A stretch of 64,000 nucleotides of DNA from Geodermatophilaceae bacterium URHB0062 (GCA_000620185.1 KK211086.1:869842-933841), one strand, 5' to 3'; positions 1 through 9,991 are shown, counted from the stretch's first letter. Translations and numbers: made by a program. The notes: a model not told the origin generated them from the letters alone.

Positions 1-672
1 CTCGTAGACGGTCGCTCCCGGGAACGCGGCGAGCACGGGGGAGTGGGTCGCCAGCAGCACCTGCGACCCGGCGCTCACGACGCCGTTGAGCAGTGCGAGC
101 AGCCGCAGGGACGAACGGAACGACAGCGCGGACTCCGGCTCGTCGAGGATCCAGAGTCCGCGTTCGGTGGTGCGGGACTCCAGCAGCGTCAGGAAGCCCT
201 CCCCGTGCGAGCGCCGGTTGAGCGGGACGCCGTCGAAGGGCCGCAGCTCGAAGGCGTCGCTGTCGATCCCGGCGAAGACGCCGTGCATGGCCTCGCCGCG
301 CAGCCACACGCCCCCCTGCGGCCGGGGCCGCGCACCGGAGAGCGCGAGGTCCCGCCAGAGCGGGGTGTCCTCGCCCGAGGGCAGGGGACCCCAGTGCTTC
401 ACCTGGGCGGTGAGCGAGCGCCGCCAGCCCTCGGCGATGGCCTCGACGAGGGTCGACTTGCCGGTGCCGTTCTCACCGACGAGCACGGTCACCGGTCCGA
501 GCGCCATGCCCTCGTCCCGCAGTTGGGCGACCGCGGGCAGCTTCCAGTGCCAGGCCGAGGGGTCCTCGACCGTCGGACGCACGGACACCCGCGACAAGGC
601 GAGGTCAGTCGGGCTCCTCTGCAGGGTCCCGCCGCGAGCTTGCGAGTGGTGGGGGGCAGAGGGGTCCTTCAT
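1..672 (-). CDS. AAA family ATPase (RecF/SMC-like), 3' end outside window
   Basis: My reading of the minus strand gives 224 codons with no stop before the window edge, so the C-terminus is missing. It shows a Walker A motif (GENGTGKST, about residue 72), a Walker B motif (LWILDEPESAL), a signature-like SHGEGFL and a THSP switch motif. This is the layout of compact AAA_21/RecF-like ATPases, some of which act with nucleases in overcoming-lysogeny-type systems; no partner is visible here. The ATG at 672 overlaps the preceding DUF6104 stop (ATGA). However, the first 20 or so residues are encoded inside an intergenic repeat (611-671), so the true start may be the TTG near 597 or the GTG near 588. 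Function beyond ATP hydrolysis is not assigned. Confidence 0.8.
   Translation of the reverse strand, partial: MKDPSAPHHSQARGGTLQRSPTDLALSRVSVRPTVEDPSAWHWKLPAVAQLRDEGMALGPVTVLVGENGTGKSTLVEAIAEGWRRSLTAQVKHWGPLPSGEDTPLWRDLALSGARPRPQGGVWLRGEAMHGVFAGIDSDAFELRPFDGVPLNRRSHGEGFLTLLESRTTERGLWILDEPESALSFRSSLRLLALLNGVVSAGSQVLLATHSPVLAAFPGATVYE
611..671 (-). repeat. Structured intergenic repeat, copy 1
   Basis: It directly follows the DUF6104 stop. Read on the minus strand it begins AAGGACCCC. It has an outer stem (616-622 with 656-662, CCTCTGC/GCAGAGG) around a core at 631-654 that matches the core of copy 2 (60063-60086) at 21 of 24 positions. The outer stem differs from that of copy 2 but still pairs. 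A 3'-UTR or terminator-like role is inferred. Confidence 0.6.
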
Positions 673-860
673 TCGTCGTCGTCGTCGACGTCGTCCGTAC
701 CGCCCCGCGCCAGCCAGGTCGCCAGCCGCTCGACGGGCACCTCGAAGTCGGGGAACTGGTCGACGAACGCCTGCAGCTGGTCGGCCAGCCAGGCGAGGGT
801 CACCTGCTCCTCGCCCCGCCGGTCGGCCAGCTCCTCCAGACCTCGATCGGTGAAGTACAT
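669..860 (-). CDS. DUF6104 family protein
   Basis: A 63-residue protein starting MYFTDRGLEELADRR and ending in an acidic tail (DDVDDDDE). The start MYFTDRG-EEL and the ending VERLATWLAR are typical of the small DUF6104 family found next to kgd in actinobacteria. It contains no signal peptide or membrane segment. The gene lies 28 nt downstream of kgd on the same strand and is probably cotranscribed with it. Function is unknown; the conserved position suggests a link to kgd, but this is inference from context only. Confidence 0.85.
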   Translation of the reverse strand: MYFTDRGLEELADRRGEEQVTLAWLADQLQAFVDQFPDFEVPVERLATWLARGGTDDVDDDDE

Positions 861-888
861 GCGGTGGGATCCGGGTGGGTGTGATCGG

Positions 889-3800
889 CTAGTCGGCGAA
901 TGCCTCGGCGACCAGCTGCCGCTGCTCGACGTCGTGCACCTTGGCCGAACCCACCGCGGGGCTGGCCGACGCGCGGCGGCTGACCCGCCGGAACGTACGG
1001 CCCTGCGGCAGGTGTTCGGGCAGGTTGACCGCCATGAACTGCCAGGCGCCCATGTTCGCCGGCTCCTCCTGCACCCACACCACGTCAGCGGCGTCCGGGT
1101 ACCGCTCGAGCGCCGCGCCGATCTGCTCGGCCGGCAGCGGGTAGAGCTGCTCGACCCGAACGATCGCGGTGTCGGTCCTGCCGGCCGACTCCCGCTGGGC
1201 CAGCAGGTCGTAGGCCACCTTGCCGCTGCACAGCAGCACGCGCCGCACCGCGCCGCCGTCCAGCGGCTTGCCGCCGATGCCGGGGTCGGGCAGGACCGGG
1301 CGGAAGCCCTGGTCGGTGAAGTCCTCGACGGAGCTGACGGCGGCCTTGGCGCGCAGGAGCGACTTCGGCGTGAAGACGACCAGGGGCCGGTGCACGTCGG
1401 AGAGCGACTGCCGCCGCAGGAGGTGGAAGTAGTTGGCCGGGGTCGAGCAGTTGGCGACGGTCATGTTGTTCTCCGCCGACAGCTGCAGGAACCGCTCGAT
1501 GCGACCGCTGGAGTGGTCGGGGCCCTGACCCTCGAGGCCGTGCGGCAGCAGCATGACGACGCCGGAGCGCTGGCCCCACTTGGCCTCACCGGAGCTGATG
1601 AACTCGTCGATGACCATCTGTGCGCCGTCGACGAAGTCGCCGAACTGCGCCTCCCACAGCACCAGGGCCTTCGGGTTGGCCACGGAGTAGCCGTACTCGA
1701 AGCCCAGGGCCGCGTACTCCGACAGCAGCGAGTCATAGACGAAGAACTTCGCCTGGTCGGCGGCGAGGTTGGCCAACGGCGTGTACTCCGCCGCGGTCTC
1801 CCGGTCGATGAGCACGGAGTGCCGCTGCACGAAGGTACCGCGCCGCGAGTCCTGCCCGGCCAGCCGGACGGGCACCCCCTGCATGAGCAGCGAGCCGAAC
1901 GCGAGCAGCTCGCCCATCGCCCAGTCGATGCCGCCCTCGCTGGTCATCGCCGCCCGGCGCTCCAGCATCTTCTGCAGCTTGGGGTGCGGGTTGAAGTCCG
2001 GCGGGAACGAGACGTGGGCGTCACCGATGGCCTTGAGGACCTCCCGCGTGATCGCCGTCGTCACCGTGGACTCCTGCGGCGTGCGGGGGTCCATGACCGG
2101 CTGGGGCTTCGAGGAGTCCTGGGCGTCGTGGGTCTCGGCGAAGGCCCGCTCGAGCTGGTCGCGGTAGTCCTTCAGCGCCTCCTCGGCGTCGGCGAGCGTG
2201 ATGTCGCCGCGGCCGACCAGCGCCTCGGTGTACAGCTTTCGGACCGAGCGCTTGCGGTCGATGATGTCGTACATCAGCGGCTGGGTCATCGACGGGTCGT
2301 CGCCCTCGTTGTGGCCGCGACGGCGGTAGCAGACCAGGTCGATGACGACGTCCTTCCGGAACGCCTGGCGGTAGTCGACCGCCAGGCGCGCCACCCGAAC
2401 GCAGGCCTCGGGGTCGTCGCCGTTCACGTGGAAGACCGGGGCCCCGATCATCCGCGCGACGTCGGTCGAGTAGAGGCTCGACCGGGCCGACGCCGGGCTG
2501 GTGGTGAAGCCGACCTGGTTGTTGACGACGACATGCACGGTGCCGCCGGTGCGGTACCCGCGCAGCTGCGAGAGGTTCAGCGTCTCGGCGACCACGCCCT
2601 GACCGGCGAACGCGGAGTCGCCGTGGAGCAGGACCGGCAGGACGGTGAAGCCATGCTCGCCCTTGTCGATCATGTCCTGCTTCGCGCGGACGATGCCCTC
2701 GAGGACGGGGTTCACCGTCTCGAGGTGGCTCGGGTTACTGGCGAGCGAGACGGCGATCTCGGAGTCGGGGCGGAAGGGGTTGCTGAAGGTGCCGGTCGCG
2801 CCGAGGTGGTACTTGACGTCGCCGGAGCCCTGGACGCTGCCCGGGTCCATGTTGCCCTCGAACTCGCCGAAGATCTTGGCGTAGCTCTTGCCGAGCACGT
2901 TGGCCAGCACGTTGAGCCGGCCGCGGTGCGGCATGCCGATCGCGACCTCGTCGAGCCCGTGGTCGGTGCCGGCCAGCAGGATCTCGTCGAGGACCGGGAT
3001 GAGCGACTCCCCGCCCTCGAGGCTGAAGCGCTTCTGGCCGACGTACTTGGTCTGCAGGAAGGTCTCGAAGGCCTCGGCAGCGTTGAGCCGGCCGAGGATG
3101 TGCTTCTGCTTCTCACGGTCGGGCTGGTCGGCCTTGACCTCGACCCGCTGCTGGAGCCACTCGCGCTCCTCGGGGTCGGTGATGTGCATGTACTCCACGC
3201 CGACGGTGCGGCAGTAGGAGTTGCGGAGCACACCGAGGATGTCGCGGAGCGGCATCAGCTGCTCGCCGGCGAAGCCGCCCACGGGGAATCTGCGGTCGAG
3301 GTCCCACAGCGTCAGGTGGTGCTCGAGGATGTCGAGGTCCGGGTGGTTGCGGACCTTGTACTCGAGGGGGTCGGTGTCGGCCATGAGGTGGCCGTTGCGC
3401 CGGTAGGCCTCGATGACCTCGATGACCCGGGCTTCCTTGTCGATCTCGCCCTCGTGACTGATCCGGACGTCCGGCATCCAGCGCACCGGCGTGTACGGGA
3501 TCCGCAGCGAGCGGAAGACCTCGTCGTAGAAGCCGTCCTCGCCCAGCAGCAGGGCGTGCAGACGGCGCAGGAAGTCGCCCGACTCGGCGCCCTGGATGAT
3601 GCGGTGGTCGTAGGTCGAGGTCAGCGTGATGATCTTCGACACGGCCATCTCGGTGAGCGCGTCGGGGTTCATCCCCTGGAACTCGGCCGGGTACTCCATG
3701 GCGCCGACGCCGATGATCGCGCCCTGCCCGGCGGTCAACCGCGGCACCGAGTGGTTGGTGCCGATGGTGCCCGGGTTGGTGAGGCTGATCGTCGTGCCGG

Positions 3801-4728
3801 AGAAGTCGTCCATCGTGAGCTTGTTGGCGCGGGCCCGCCGGATGATGTCCTCGTAGGCGGCCCAGAACCGGGCGAAGTCCATCTCCTCGGCGGCCTTGAT
3901 GGAGGCGACGACGAGGGAGCGGGAGCCGTCGGGCTTCGGCAGGTCGATGGCCAGGCCGAAGTTCACGTGCTCGGGCTGCACCAGCACCGGCTTGCCGTCG
4001 ACCTCGGCGAAGGCGTTGTTCATGTTCGGGAAGTCGTCCAGCGCCCGGACCAGCGCGTAGCCGATCAGGTGGGTGAAGGAGACCTTCCCGCCGCGGGAGC
4101 GGGCCAGGTGGTTGTTGATGACGATGCGGTTGTCGGCCAGCAGCTTGGCCGGCACCGCGCGGACGCTCGTCGCCGTCGGGACGGTGAGCGAGAGGTTCAT
4201 GTTCTTGACGACGGCGGCGGCCGCACCACGCAGCGGGGACTGCGCGCCCCCGGCGACCGGGGCGGCCGGCTTCGCGGCGGCGGGCGCGGCGGCCTTGGCG
4301 GGCGCCGGGGCTGCCGGCGGCGCGGCGGCGCTCGGCTTCGGCGCGGGGGCGGCCTGCGTCTCGGTGGGCTTCGTCTCGGCGGGCTTCGCCTCGGCGGGCT
4401 TCGTCTCGGCGCGCTTCGTCTCGGTGGGCTTCGCCGCCGCGGGCTGCGCCGCCTCCTGCTCGGGAGCCGGGGAGGCGTAGGAGCTGGCCGGGGGGGCGGC
4501 GGGGGTCGGAGCGCCGCCGTTGCCCGAGGGGGCGGCACTCGGGCGGTCGGCCGCACCGACCGGGCTGCCCGGCCGGTAGTCGTTGAAGAACTCGTGCCAG
4601 GCCTGGTCCACGGAGGAGGGGTCGGCGAGGTACTGCTGGTACATCTCCTCGACGAGCCACTCGTTGGTGCCGAAGCCCGCCACGGAGGAGGACGAGGGAG
4701 AGGGGCGGGATGAGCTCACGCTTGACAC
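889..4728 (-). CDS. kgd: Multifunctional 2-oxoglutarate decarboxylase/dehydrogenase (E1o-E2o)
   Basis: A 1279-residue protein that joins the succinyltransferase (E2o) and thiamine-diphosphate E1o functions of the 2-oxoglutarate dehydrogenase complex in one chain, as in actinobacterial Kgd/OdhA. An N-terminal helix ([16 protein letters not shown], about residues 23-38) is followed by an Ala/Pro/Lys/Glu linker made of 5-residue repeats. The E2o domain carries the catalytic [11 protein letters not shown] (about residue 372). The E1 half has [14 protein letters not shown] (about 703) and GHNEGDDPS (about 806) for ThDP/Mg binding. There is no lipoyl domain, as expected for this architecture, so lipoyl must come from another subunit. 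The GTG at 4728 is preceded by GAAGAAGG; a GTG three codons on (4719) is an alternative. A TAGACT -10 box lies at 4782-4777. Confidence 0.97.
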   Translation of the reverse strand: MSSVSSSRPSPSSSSVAGFGTNEWLVEEMYQQYLADPSSVDQAWHEFFNDYRPGSPVGAADRPSAAPSGNGGAPTPAAPPASSYASPAPEQEAAQPAAAKPTETKRAETKPAEAKPAETKPTETQAAPAPKPSAAAPPAAPAPAKAAAPAAAKPAAPVAGGAQSPLRGAAAAVVKNMNLSLTVPTATSVRAVPAKLLADNRIVINNHLARSRGGKVSFTHLIGYALVRALDDFPNMNNAFAEVDGKPVLVQPEHVNFGLAIDLPKPDGSRSLVVASIKAAEEMDFARFWAAYEDIIRRARANKLTMDDFSGTTISLTNPGTIGTNHSVPRLTAGQGAIIGVGAMEYPAEFQGMNPDALTEMAVSKIITLTSTYDHRIIQGAESGDFLRRLHALLLGEDGFYDEVFRSLRIPYTPVRWMPDVRISHEGEIDKEARVIEVIEAYRRNGHLMADTDPLEYKVRNHPDLDILEHHLTLWDLDRRFPVGGFAGEQLMPLRDILGVLRNSYCRTVGVEYMHITDPEEREWLQQRVEVKADQPDREKQKHILGRLNAAEAFETFLQTKYVGQKRFSLEGGESLIPVLDEILLAGTDHGLDEVAIGMPHRGRLNVLANVLGKSYAKIFGEFEGNMDPGSVQGSGDVKYHLGATGTFSNPFRPDSEIAVSLASNPSHLETVNPVLEGIVRAKQDMIDKGEHGFTVLPVLLHGDSAFAGQGVVAETLNLSQLRGYRTGGTVHVVVNNQVGFTTSPASARSSLYSTDVARMIGAPVFHVNGDDPEACVRVARLAVDYRQAFRKDVVIDLVCYRRRGHNEGDDPSMTQPLMYDIIDRKRSVRKLYTEALVGRGDITLADAEEALKDYRDQLERAFAETHDAQDSSKPQPVMDPRTPQESTVTTAITREVLKAIGDAHVSFPPDFNPHPKLQKMLERRAAMTSEGGIDWAMGELLAFGSLLMQGVPVRLAGQDSRRGTFVQRHSVLIDRETAAEYTPLANLAADQAKFFVYDSLLSEYAALGFEYGYSVANPKALVLWEAQFGDFVDGAQMVIDEFISSGEAKWGQRSGVVMLLPHGLEGQGPDHSSGRIERFLQLSAENNMTVANCSTPANYFHLLRRQSLSDVHRPLVVFTPKSLLRAKAAVSSVEDFTDQGFRPVLPDPGIGGKPLDGGAVRRVLLCSGKVAYDLLAQRESAGRTDTAIVRVEQLYPLPAEQIGAALERYPDAADVVWVQEEPANMGAWQFMAVNLPEHLPQGRTFRRVSRRASASPAVGSAKVHDVEQRQLVAEAFAD
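4363..4437 (-). repeat. 15-nt tandem repeat in the kgd linker
   Basis: About five copies of a 15-nt unit resembling GGCGGGCTTCGTCTC (plus strand) encode [15 protein letters not shown] pentapeptides in the flexible linker between the Kgd N-terminal helix and the E2o domain. Copy number could vary without shifting frame. Confidence 0.8.
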
Positions 4729-4776
4729 GGGGTCGAGTGCCTTCTTCGTCTGTGGACGTCGCTGGACCGGGTGTCG

Positions 4777-4782
4777 AGTCTA
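4777..4782 (-). promoter_or_regulatory. Likely -10 box of kgd
   Basis: TAGACT on the minus strand, 48 nt upstream of the GTG at 4728. It matches the actinobacterial TANNNT -10 form seen at several other genes here. No convincing -35 was recognised. Confidence 0.45.
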
Positions 4783-4852
4783 CGCCCGGAGTTCTCGGCC
4801 CCCCGGCTGGAACGGCCCGCACCGCCCGGCCAACCGGACTGTGGAATGGGTC

Positions 4853-5620
4853 TCAGGTGATGTCGCGACGGACGGCGAACAACGTGCCCAGGATGGCCGC
4901 GACCAGGCCGTAGCCGATCAGGAGCAGGGCGCCCTGCCAGGGGTCGAGGAGGTCGGTCGCGTCGAGGGTGGCCGTCATGGCCTGGAGCGCGCCGCCGGGC
5001 AGCCACTTGAAGAGCGGCGCGATCGCCGGGATGGCCCGGATGACGATGCCCTCGACGACGAAGAGGTACACCAGCGCGCCGACGATGGCCCCCACCTGAT
5101 TGCGCAGCAGGGCGCCGATGCCCACCCCGATGACGGCGTAGATCACCAGGGCGGCCCAGGCGCCGGCGAGCACGCGCAGGTTGTCGCCGGTCAGCGAGGG
5201 CGCCGCACCTCGCGCGCCGGCGTAGATCTCGACGACGAGCACGTTCGTCGCGATCACCAGCAGCCCGATGGGGACGGCGGCCAGCGCGTAGGCGAGCAGT
5301 TTGGCGGCCACCACCCGGCCCCGCCGCGGGGTGACCAGGAAGGTCGGCGTGGCCGTGCGGTGCCGGTACTCCTGCGTCATCCCGATGATGCCGAGGATGA
5401 GCAGCAGCACCGTGGCGTTGGCGCTCACGGCGAACGCCGCCTGCTCGTAGGCCGACGTCCCGACGTCGGGCAACGCCTGCCCGTCGTTGCCGGTCCGTCC
5501 GGCGAAGCCGGTGAAGAGGGCGGCGAACCCGCCGGCCATGGCGCACGCACCGAGGAGCAGACCCAGCCACACCCTCGTCGTGAACAATTTGGTCCACTCG
5601 GCGCGGACGAGGCGGATCAT
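4853..5620 (-). CDS. ABC transporter permease (ABC-2 type)
   Basis: A 255-residue membrane protein with an amphipathic start (MIRLVRAEWTKLFTTR), typical of ABC-2 permeases, and about six hydrophobic segments. It contains the family-typical stretch MTQEYRHRTATPTFL, followed by a further transmembrane bundle. Its ATG overlaps the ATPase stop by 4 nt (ATGA), so the two are translationally coupled and should form one exporter. Substrate is unknown; relatives include antibiotic, lipid or sodium exporters. The gene ends 124 nt from the kgd start. Confidence 0.92.
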   Translation of the reverse strand: MIRLVRAEWTKLFTTRVWLGLLLGACAMAGGFAALFTGFAGRTGNDGQALPDVGTSAYEQAAFAVSANATVLLLILGIIGMTQEYRHRTATPTFLVTPRRGRVVAAKLLAYALAAVPIGLLVIATNVLVVEIYAGARGAAPSLTGDNLRVLAGAWAALVIYAVIGVGIGALLRNQVGAIVGALVYLFVVEGIVIRAIPAIAPLFKWLPGGALQAMTATLDATDLLDPWQGALLLIGYGLVAAILGTLFAVRRDIT

Positions 5621-6600
5621 CGGGCGGCCTCCGGCTCGGTCGTCGGATCGGTCGTCGCAGCGGGGGAGTGCGCGGCGAACTGCTCGCGACCGGCCGTCAG
5701 CTCGAAGTAGATCTCCTCGAGCCCGCTGGTCTGGGCCCGCAGCTCGTGCAGCTCGATGCCTGCGGCGAAGGCGCGGCTCCCGACCTCGGCCGGTGTGGAT
5801 CCGGCGACGGCGAGGACGCCGTCGTCCTCGCGCGTGACGGCCGAGCCGGCGGCCCGCAGGACGTCGGCGAGGCGGTCGGCGTCGGGGCTGCGGACGAGCA
5901 CGGTGCCGGCGCCGTCCGCACCCGAGCGGAGCTGCTCGATCGAGGCCTCGCGGACCAGGCGGCCCGCCCCGACGATGACCACCCGGTCGACGGTCTGCTC
6001 GACCTCGGCCAGGAGGTGACTGGAGACCAGCACCGTGCGTCCCTGCTCGTGGGCCAGGTGCCGGAGGAACCCGCGCAGCCACTGGATGCCCTCGGGGTCC
6101 AGGCCGTTGGCGGGCTCGTCGAGCACCAGCACCGGCGGGTCGCCGAGCAGGGCCGTGGCCAGGGCCAGGCGCTGCCGCATGCCGAGCGAGTAGCCGCCGG
6201 CCCGGCGTCGGCCGGCCTCGGCCAGGCCCACCTCGGTGAGCACCTCGTCCGCGCGGGACAGCGGCAGCCCGGCGGCGCGGCAGTAGACCCGCAGGTGGTT
6301 GCGGCCCGACCGTGCCGGGTGGAACGCCGTCTCGAGCACCGCGCCGACCGTCCTCGCCGGCTCCGGCAGCGACGCGTACGGGGCGCCGTTGAAGGTGGCG
6401 GTGCCCGCGTCGGGGCGCTCGAGGCCCAGCACCATGCGCAGCGTCGTGGTCTTGCCGGCTCCGTTCGGGCCGAGAAACCCGGTGACCGAACCCGGCTCGA
6501 CGGTGAAGCCGAGGTCCGAGACGGCCCTGACCGCGCCGAAGGACTTGCTGAGGCCGCGCACCTCCACCCTGACCGGTTGGCGGGCGCTGGGGGAGCTCAT
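5617..6600 (-). CDS. ABC transporter ATP-binding protein
   Basis: A 327-residue ATPase with Walker A GPNGAGKTT (residues 44-52), signature SLGMRQRLALA, Walker B VLVLDEPANGLD and a switch-region SSHLLAEVE. The long C-terminal extension beyond the nucleotide-binding domain (about 100 residues) is common in DrrA/CcmA-like exporters. The ATG at 6600 is chosen because homology (VEVRGLSKSFG) starts just after it; an in-frame upstream ATG would add an Arg/Pro-rich stretch that looks non-coding. It drives the downstream permease. Confidence 0.93.
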   Translation of the reverse strand: MSSPSARQPVRVEVRGLSKSFGAVRAVSDLGFTVEPGSVTGFLGPNGAGKTTTLRMVLGLERPDAGTATFNGAPYASLPEPARTVGAVLETAFHPARSGRNHLRVYCRAAGLPLSRADEVLTEVGLAEAGRRRAGGYSLGMRQRLALATALLGDPPVLVLDEPANGLDPEGIQWLRGFLRHLAHEQGRTVLVSSHLLAEVEQTVDRVVIVGAGRLVREASIEQLRSGADGAGTVLVRSPDADRLADVLRAAGSAVTREDDGVLAVAGSTPAEVGSRAFAAGIELHELRAQTSGLEEIYFELTAGREQFAAHSPAATTDPTTEPEAAR

Positions 6601-6724
6601 GCGGGGGCTTCTTCTTCCGTCGTCCGGTACCGGCCGTCCCATCCAAGCGCACCGCGGGAACAGCCCGGGCGAGGCGCGTCCGGCGCCAAGTTGATCTCGG
6701 GATGCCCGCCGTCTGGAGGGCACA

Positions 6725-6730
6725 TAGAGT
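6725..6730 (+). promoter_or_regulatory. -10 box of a probable leaderless promoter (universal stress gene)
   Basis: TAGAGT lies 7 nt before the GTG start at 6738 and there is no Shine-Dalgarno, so transcription probably starts at the start codon. Confidence 0.5.
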
Positions 6731-6737
6731 CCGCGCC

Positions 6738-7208
6738 GTGAGTGAGTCCGCGAACGCCTACCGCACGGTCGTCGTCGGTACCGACGGGTCCGAGTCCTCG
6801 CTGCGTGCCGTCGCCCGCGCGGGGGCGCTGGCGGGGGCCAGCGACGCGACGCTCGTCGTCGTATGCGCGTACCTGCCCACCGAGCAGGACGACCGCGAGC
6901 TCGCCCAGGCGCAGGACGCCCTGCGGGACGACGCGTACCAGGTGGTCGGCTCGCACCCCGCCGAGGACACGGTGCGCACCGCCGCCGAGCGCGCGACCGC
7001 TGCGGGCGCCGGCAAGGTGCGCCCAGTGGCGGTCATGGGCTCGCCGGTCGAGACGCTGCTGGACGTCGTGAAGCGGGAGAACGCCGACCTGCTCGTCGTC
7101 GGCAACCGTGGGCTCAACGGCATCAAGGGGCGGCTGCTCGGCTCGGTGCCGGCCGACGCCACCCGCCGGTCGCAGTGCGACGTCCTGATCGTGCACACCA
7201 CGGGCTGA
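6738..7208 (+). CDS. Universal stress protein (UspA family)
   Basis: A 156-residue single Usp domain. It begins with the family's YRTVVVGTDGSESS strand and ends with LLVVGNRGLNGIKGRLLGSVPADATRRSQCDVLIVHT, which matches the ATP-binding G-(x2)-G-(x9)-G-S/N pattern. ATP-binding members act in stress and hypoxia responses. The GTG at 6738 is preferred over an ATG at 6702: a TAGAGT box sits 7 nt upstream and the homologous region starts right after it. It is followed closely by the cyclase gene. Confidence 0.93.
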   Translation: MSESANAYRTVVVGTDGSESSLRAVARAGALAGASDATLVVVCAYLPTEQDDRELAQAQDALRDDAYQVVGSHPAEDTVRTAAERATAAGAGKVRPVAVMGSPVETLLDVVKRENADLLVVGNRGLNGIKGRLLGSVPADATRRSQCDVLIVHTTG

Positions 7209-7222
7209 GACCGGCCGACGCG

Positions 7223-8284
7223 ATGGACGCCCCCGAGGAGGGCTCGGGCGCACGCGAGGCGCTGGAGCGGCTGCTGCTCGACGGGCCCCGGCGCTACACG
7301 CGGCTCCAGGTGGCCTCGATGGCCGGCATGCCGCCGCAGCGCACGCAACGGCTCTGGCGGGCGCTCGGCTTTCCCGACGTGGCCGACGACGACCCCGCCT
7401 TCACCGACGCCGACGTCCAGGCCCTCGCCGTCCTGTCCACGCTGATCGACTCGGGCTTCGTCGACGAGGACAGCGAGGCCTCGATCGCCCGCGCGATGGG
7501 TCAGGCCCTGTCCCGGCTGGCCGACTGGCAGACCGACATGCTGGCCGACGCGCTGACCCGGCCGGGCCCCGACGGCGAACGGCGGGCCGTCACCCCCGAC
7601 GATGCGGTCGAGGTCGCCCGCGCGCTGCTGCCCCGGATGCGCGACATCCAGCATTACGTCTGGCGCCGTCACCTGGCGGCCAACGCCGACCGGCTGCTGT
7701 CGGCGACCGGACCGGGCGACCGGCGGGAACTGGCCGTGGGCTTCGCCGACCTGGTCGGTTACACCTCGCGCAGCCGCGGGATGGGCGGCCGGGAGCTCGG
7801 GGCGATGATCGAGGACTTCGAGAGCATCGCGGCCGAGGTCATCGCCCGGCACTCCGGACGCGTGGTCAAGACCGTCGGCGACGGCGTCCTGTTCACCGCG
7901 GCGACGGCCGTGGACGCCGTCGAGATCGGGCTCGACCTGCCCGATGCGTGGAAGACCGAGGAGCGGCCCCCGCTGCGGGTCGGCGCGGCCTACGGCGCCG
8001 TGCTCACCCGGCTCGGCGACGTCTACTCGCCGGTGGTCAACCTGGCCAGCCGGCTGACCTCGCTGGCCCGGCCCAACTCCCTGCTGGTCGACAAGGAGCT
8101 GGCCCAGCACGTCCGCGACGTGCCCGGCTACCGGATCCGGTCGCTCCGCCGGGTGTCCGTGCGCGGGTACGACCACCTGCAGCCGTGGCTGGTGCGGCGC
8201 CGCGAGACCGACGAGGGCGTGGAGCCGCACGGCTACGAGGACGACTCCTTCGACGAGGACGCCGGCCCCGACACCGCGCACTGA
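7223..8284 (+). CDS. Class III adenylate/guanylate cyclase with N-terminal regulatory domain
   Basis: A 353-residue soluble protein. Residues 1-150 or so resemble the helical adenylate cyclase regulatory domain (RYTRLQVASMAGMPPQRTQRLWRALGFPD). The C-terminal half is the catalytic domain. Metal-binding aspartates are in GFADLVGYT and KTVGDGVLF. The base-selecting Lys precedes TVGD, the second specificity Asp is in GDVYSP, and the transition-state Asn and Arg are in VVNLASRL. All key residues are present, so it should be active, most likely as an adenylate cyclase. It follows the Usp gene by 14 nt. A CRP-like site at 52623-52638 could be a target of its product (inference). Confidence 0.9.
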   Translation: MDAPEEGSGAREALERLLLDGPRRYTRLQVASMAGMPPQRTQRLWRALGFPDVADDDPAFTDADVQALAVLSTLIDSGFVDEDSEASIARAMGQALSRLADWQTDMLADALTRPGPDGERRAVTPDDAVEVARALLPRMRDIQHYVWRRHLAANADRLLSATGPGDRRELAVGFADLVGYTSRSRGMGGRELGAMIEDFESIAAEVIARHSGRVVKTVGDGVLFTAATAVDAVEIGLDLPDAWKTEERPPLRVGAAYGAVLTRLGDVYSPVVNLASRLTSLARPNSLLVDKELAQHVRDVPGYRIRSLRRVSVRGYDHLQPWLVRRRETDEGVEPHGYEDDSFDEDAGPDTAH

Positions 8285-8314
8285 TCGGCTCCCCCCGGAT
8301 GGCACCCTGACCCT

Positions 8315-9955
8315 GTGAGCGCCACCCTCGTCGCCCGCGGCCTGGCGGCCGGCCACGGTGCCCGCGTCCTCTTCTCCGGGCTCGACCTCGTCGTCGCGCC
8401 GGGGGACGTCGTCGGCCTGGTCGGCGTCAACGGCGCCGGCAAGTCCACGCTGCTGCGCACCCTCGCCGGCGAGCTCCCGGCAGAGGACGGCAGCGTCGTC
8501 GTCAGCCCGCCGACCGCGACCCTCGGCTACCTCCCGCAGGAGCACGAGCGGCGGGCGGGGGAGACGGTTCTCGGCGCGCTGACCCGGCGGACCGGGGTCG
8601 CCGCCGCCCAGGCCGTGCTCGACGGGGCCACGGAGGCGTTGACCGAGGGGCGGCCCGGTGCCGACGAGGTCTACGGCGACGCGCTCGAGCACTGGCTGGC
8701 CCTCGGTGGCGCCGACCTGGACGACCGGGCCGAGGAGACCGTCGCCCAGGTCGCACCCGGCGTGGCCCTCGACGCACTGATGACCGGCCTGTCCGGCGGC
8801 CAGGCCGCACGCGTCGGCCTCGCGGCCCTCCTGCTGTCCCGGTACGACGTCCTGCTGCTCGACGAGCCGACCAACGACCTCGACCTGGCCGGGCTGGACC
8901 AGCTGGAGCGGTTCGTCGACGGCTCCCGCGCGGGCATCGTCGTCGTCAGCCACGACCGCGAGTTCCTGGCCCGCACCGTCACCCGGGTGGTCGAGCTCGA
9001 CCTCGCCCAGCAGCTCGTGCGCGTGCACGACGGCGGCTACGAGGCCTACCTGGTCGAGCGCGAGGTGGCCCGCCGGCACGCGCGCGAGGAGTACGAGGAC
9101 TACGCCGACACGAAGGCGGGGCTCGAGGCTCGGGCGCGGATGCAGCGCAACTGGATGGCCAAGGGCGTCCGCAATGCCGTGCGCAAGGCGGGCAGCGAGC
9201 CGGACAAGAACATCCGGCAGCACATGCGCGCCACGTCGGAGAAGCAGGCCGCGAAGGCCAGGCAGACCGAGCGGCGGATCGAGCGGCTCGACGAGGTGGA
9301 GGAGCCGCGCAAGGAGTGGGAGCTGCGGCTGGAGATCGCCGCCGCCCCCCGCGCGGGCGCGGTCGTGGCGACCCTGCGCGGGGCCGTCGTCCGGAGGGGC
9401 GGGTTCCGGCTCGGTCCGGTCGACCTCCAGGTCGACTGGGGCGACCGGGTGGCGATCACCGGCGCCAACGGCGCCGGCAAGAGCACGCTGCTGGCCACCC
9501 TGCTGGGCCGGGTGCCGCTCGACGAGGGGACGGCGTCGCTCGGGCCGTCGGTGCGGATCGGCGAGATCGACCAGGCCCGCGGTCGCTTCTTCGGCCCGGA
9601 GCAGTTGCTCGACGCCTTCTCCGCGGAGGTGCCCGACTGGCCGACCGCCGAGGTGCGCACCCTGCTGGCCAAGTTCGGCCTGGTCGCGGACCACGTGCTG
9701 CGGCCGGCCGAGACGCTCTCACCCGGGGAGCGGACGCGTGCGGCGCTGGCGCTCCTGCAGGCGCGCGGCATCAACGTGCTGGTGCTCGACGAGCCCACCA
9801 ACCACCTCGACCTGCCCGCGATCGAGCAGCTCGAGGAGGCGCTCGCCGCCTACTCCGGCACGCTGCTGCTGGTGACGCACGACCGCCGCATGCTGGAGGC
9901 CGTGCACACCAGCCGCCGGTTGCACGTGGCCGATGGCCGGGTCACGGAGAGCTGA
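8315..9955 (+). CDS. ABC-F family ATPase
   Basis: A 546-residue protein with two ABC domains and no membrane segments. Walker A motifs are GVNGAGKST and GANGAGKST; Walker B motifs are LLLDEPTNDLD and VLVLDEPTNHLD. A charged linker between the domains (KNIRQHMRATSEKQAAKARQ) is the ribosome-contacting P-site tRNA interaction motif region of ABC-F factors. These proteins act on ribosomes as translation factors or antibiotic-protection proteins; nothing here decides which. A GTG start is used. The gene converges with the TauE/SafE gene, 36 nt away. Confidence 0.93.
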   Translation: MSATLVARGLAAGHGARVLFSGLDLVVAPGDVVGLVGVNGAGKSTLLRTLAGELPAEDGSVVVSPPTATLGYLPQEHERRAGETVLGALTRRTGVAAAQAVLDGATEALTEGRPGADEVYGDALEHWLALGGADLDDRAEETVAQVAPGVALDALMTGLSGGQAARVGLAALLLSRYDVLLLDEPTNDLDLAGLDQLERFVDGSRAGIVVVSHDREFLARTVTRVVELDLAQQLVRVHDGGYEAYLVEREVARRHAREEYEDYADTKAGLEARARMQRNWMAKGVRNAVRKAGSEPDKNIRQHMRATSEKQAAKARQTERRIERLDEVEEPRKEWELRLEIAAAPRAGAVVATLRGAVVRRGGFRLGPVDLQVDWGDRVAITGANGAGKSTLLATLLGRVPLDEGTASLGPSVRIGEIDQARGRFFGPEQLLDAFSAEVPDWPTAEVRTLLAKFGLVADHVLRPAETLSPGERTRAALALLQARGINVLVLDEPTNHLDLPAIEQLEEALAAYSGTLLLVTHDRRMLEAVHTSRRLHVADGRVTES

Positions 9956-9991
9956 GTCCGGCCGCACGGGCATCGGTGGCCGACGGGCAGA

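Noticed and set aside
4197..4556. Arg/Pro-rich 119-codon frame within the kgd linker
   Set aside because: Same strand, shifted frame over the low-complexity linker; composition explains it.
43..4713. A 1556-codon open frame on the plus strand opposite kgd
   Set aside because: It is the antisense shadow of kgd; composition is that of a complement frame (Arg/Val/Leu/His-rich) and no domain is recognisable.
6758..9694. A 978-codon open frame on the minus strand opposite the Usp, cyclase and ABC-F genes
   Set aside because: It crosses three well-supported genes on the other strand and has no recognisable domain.
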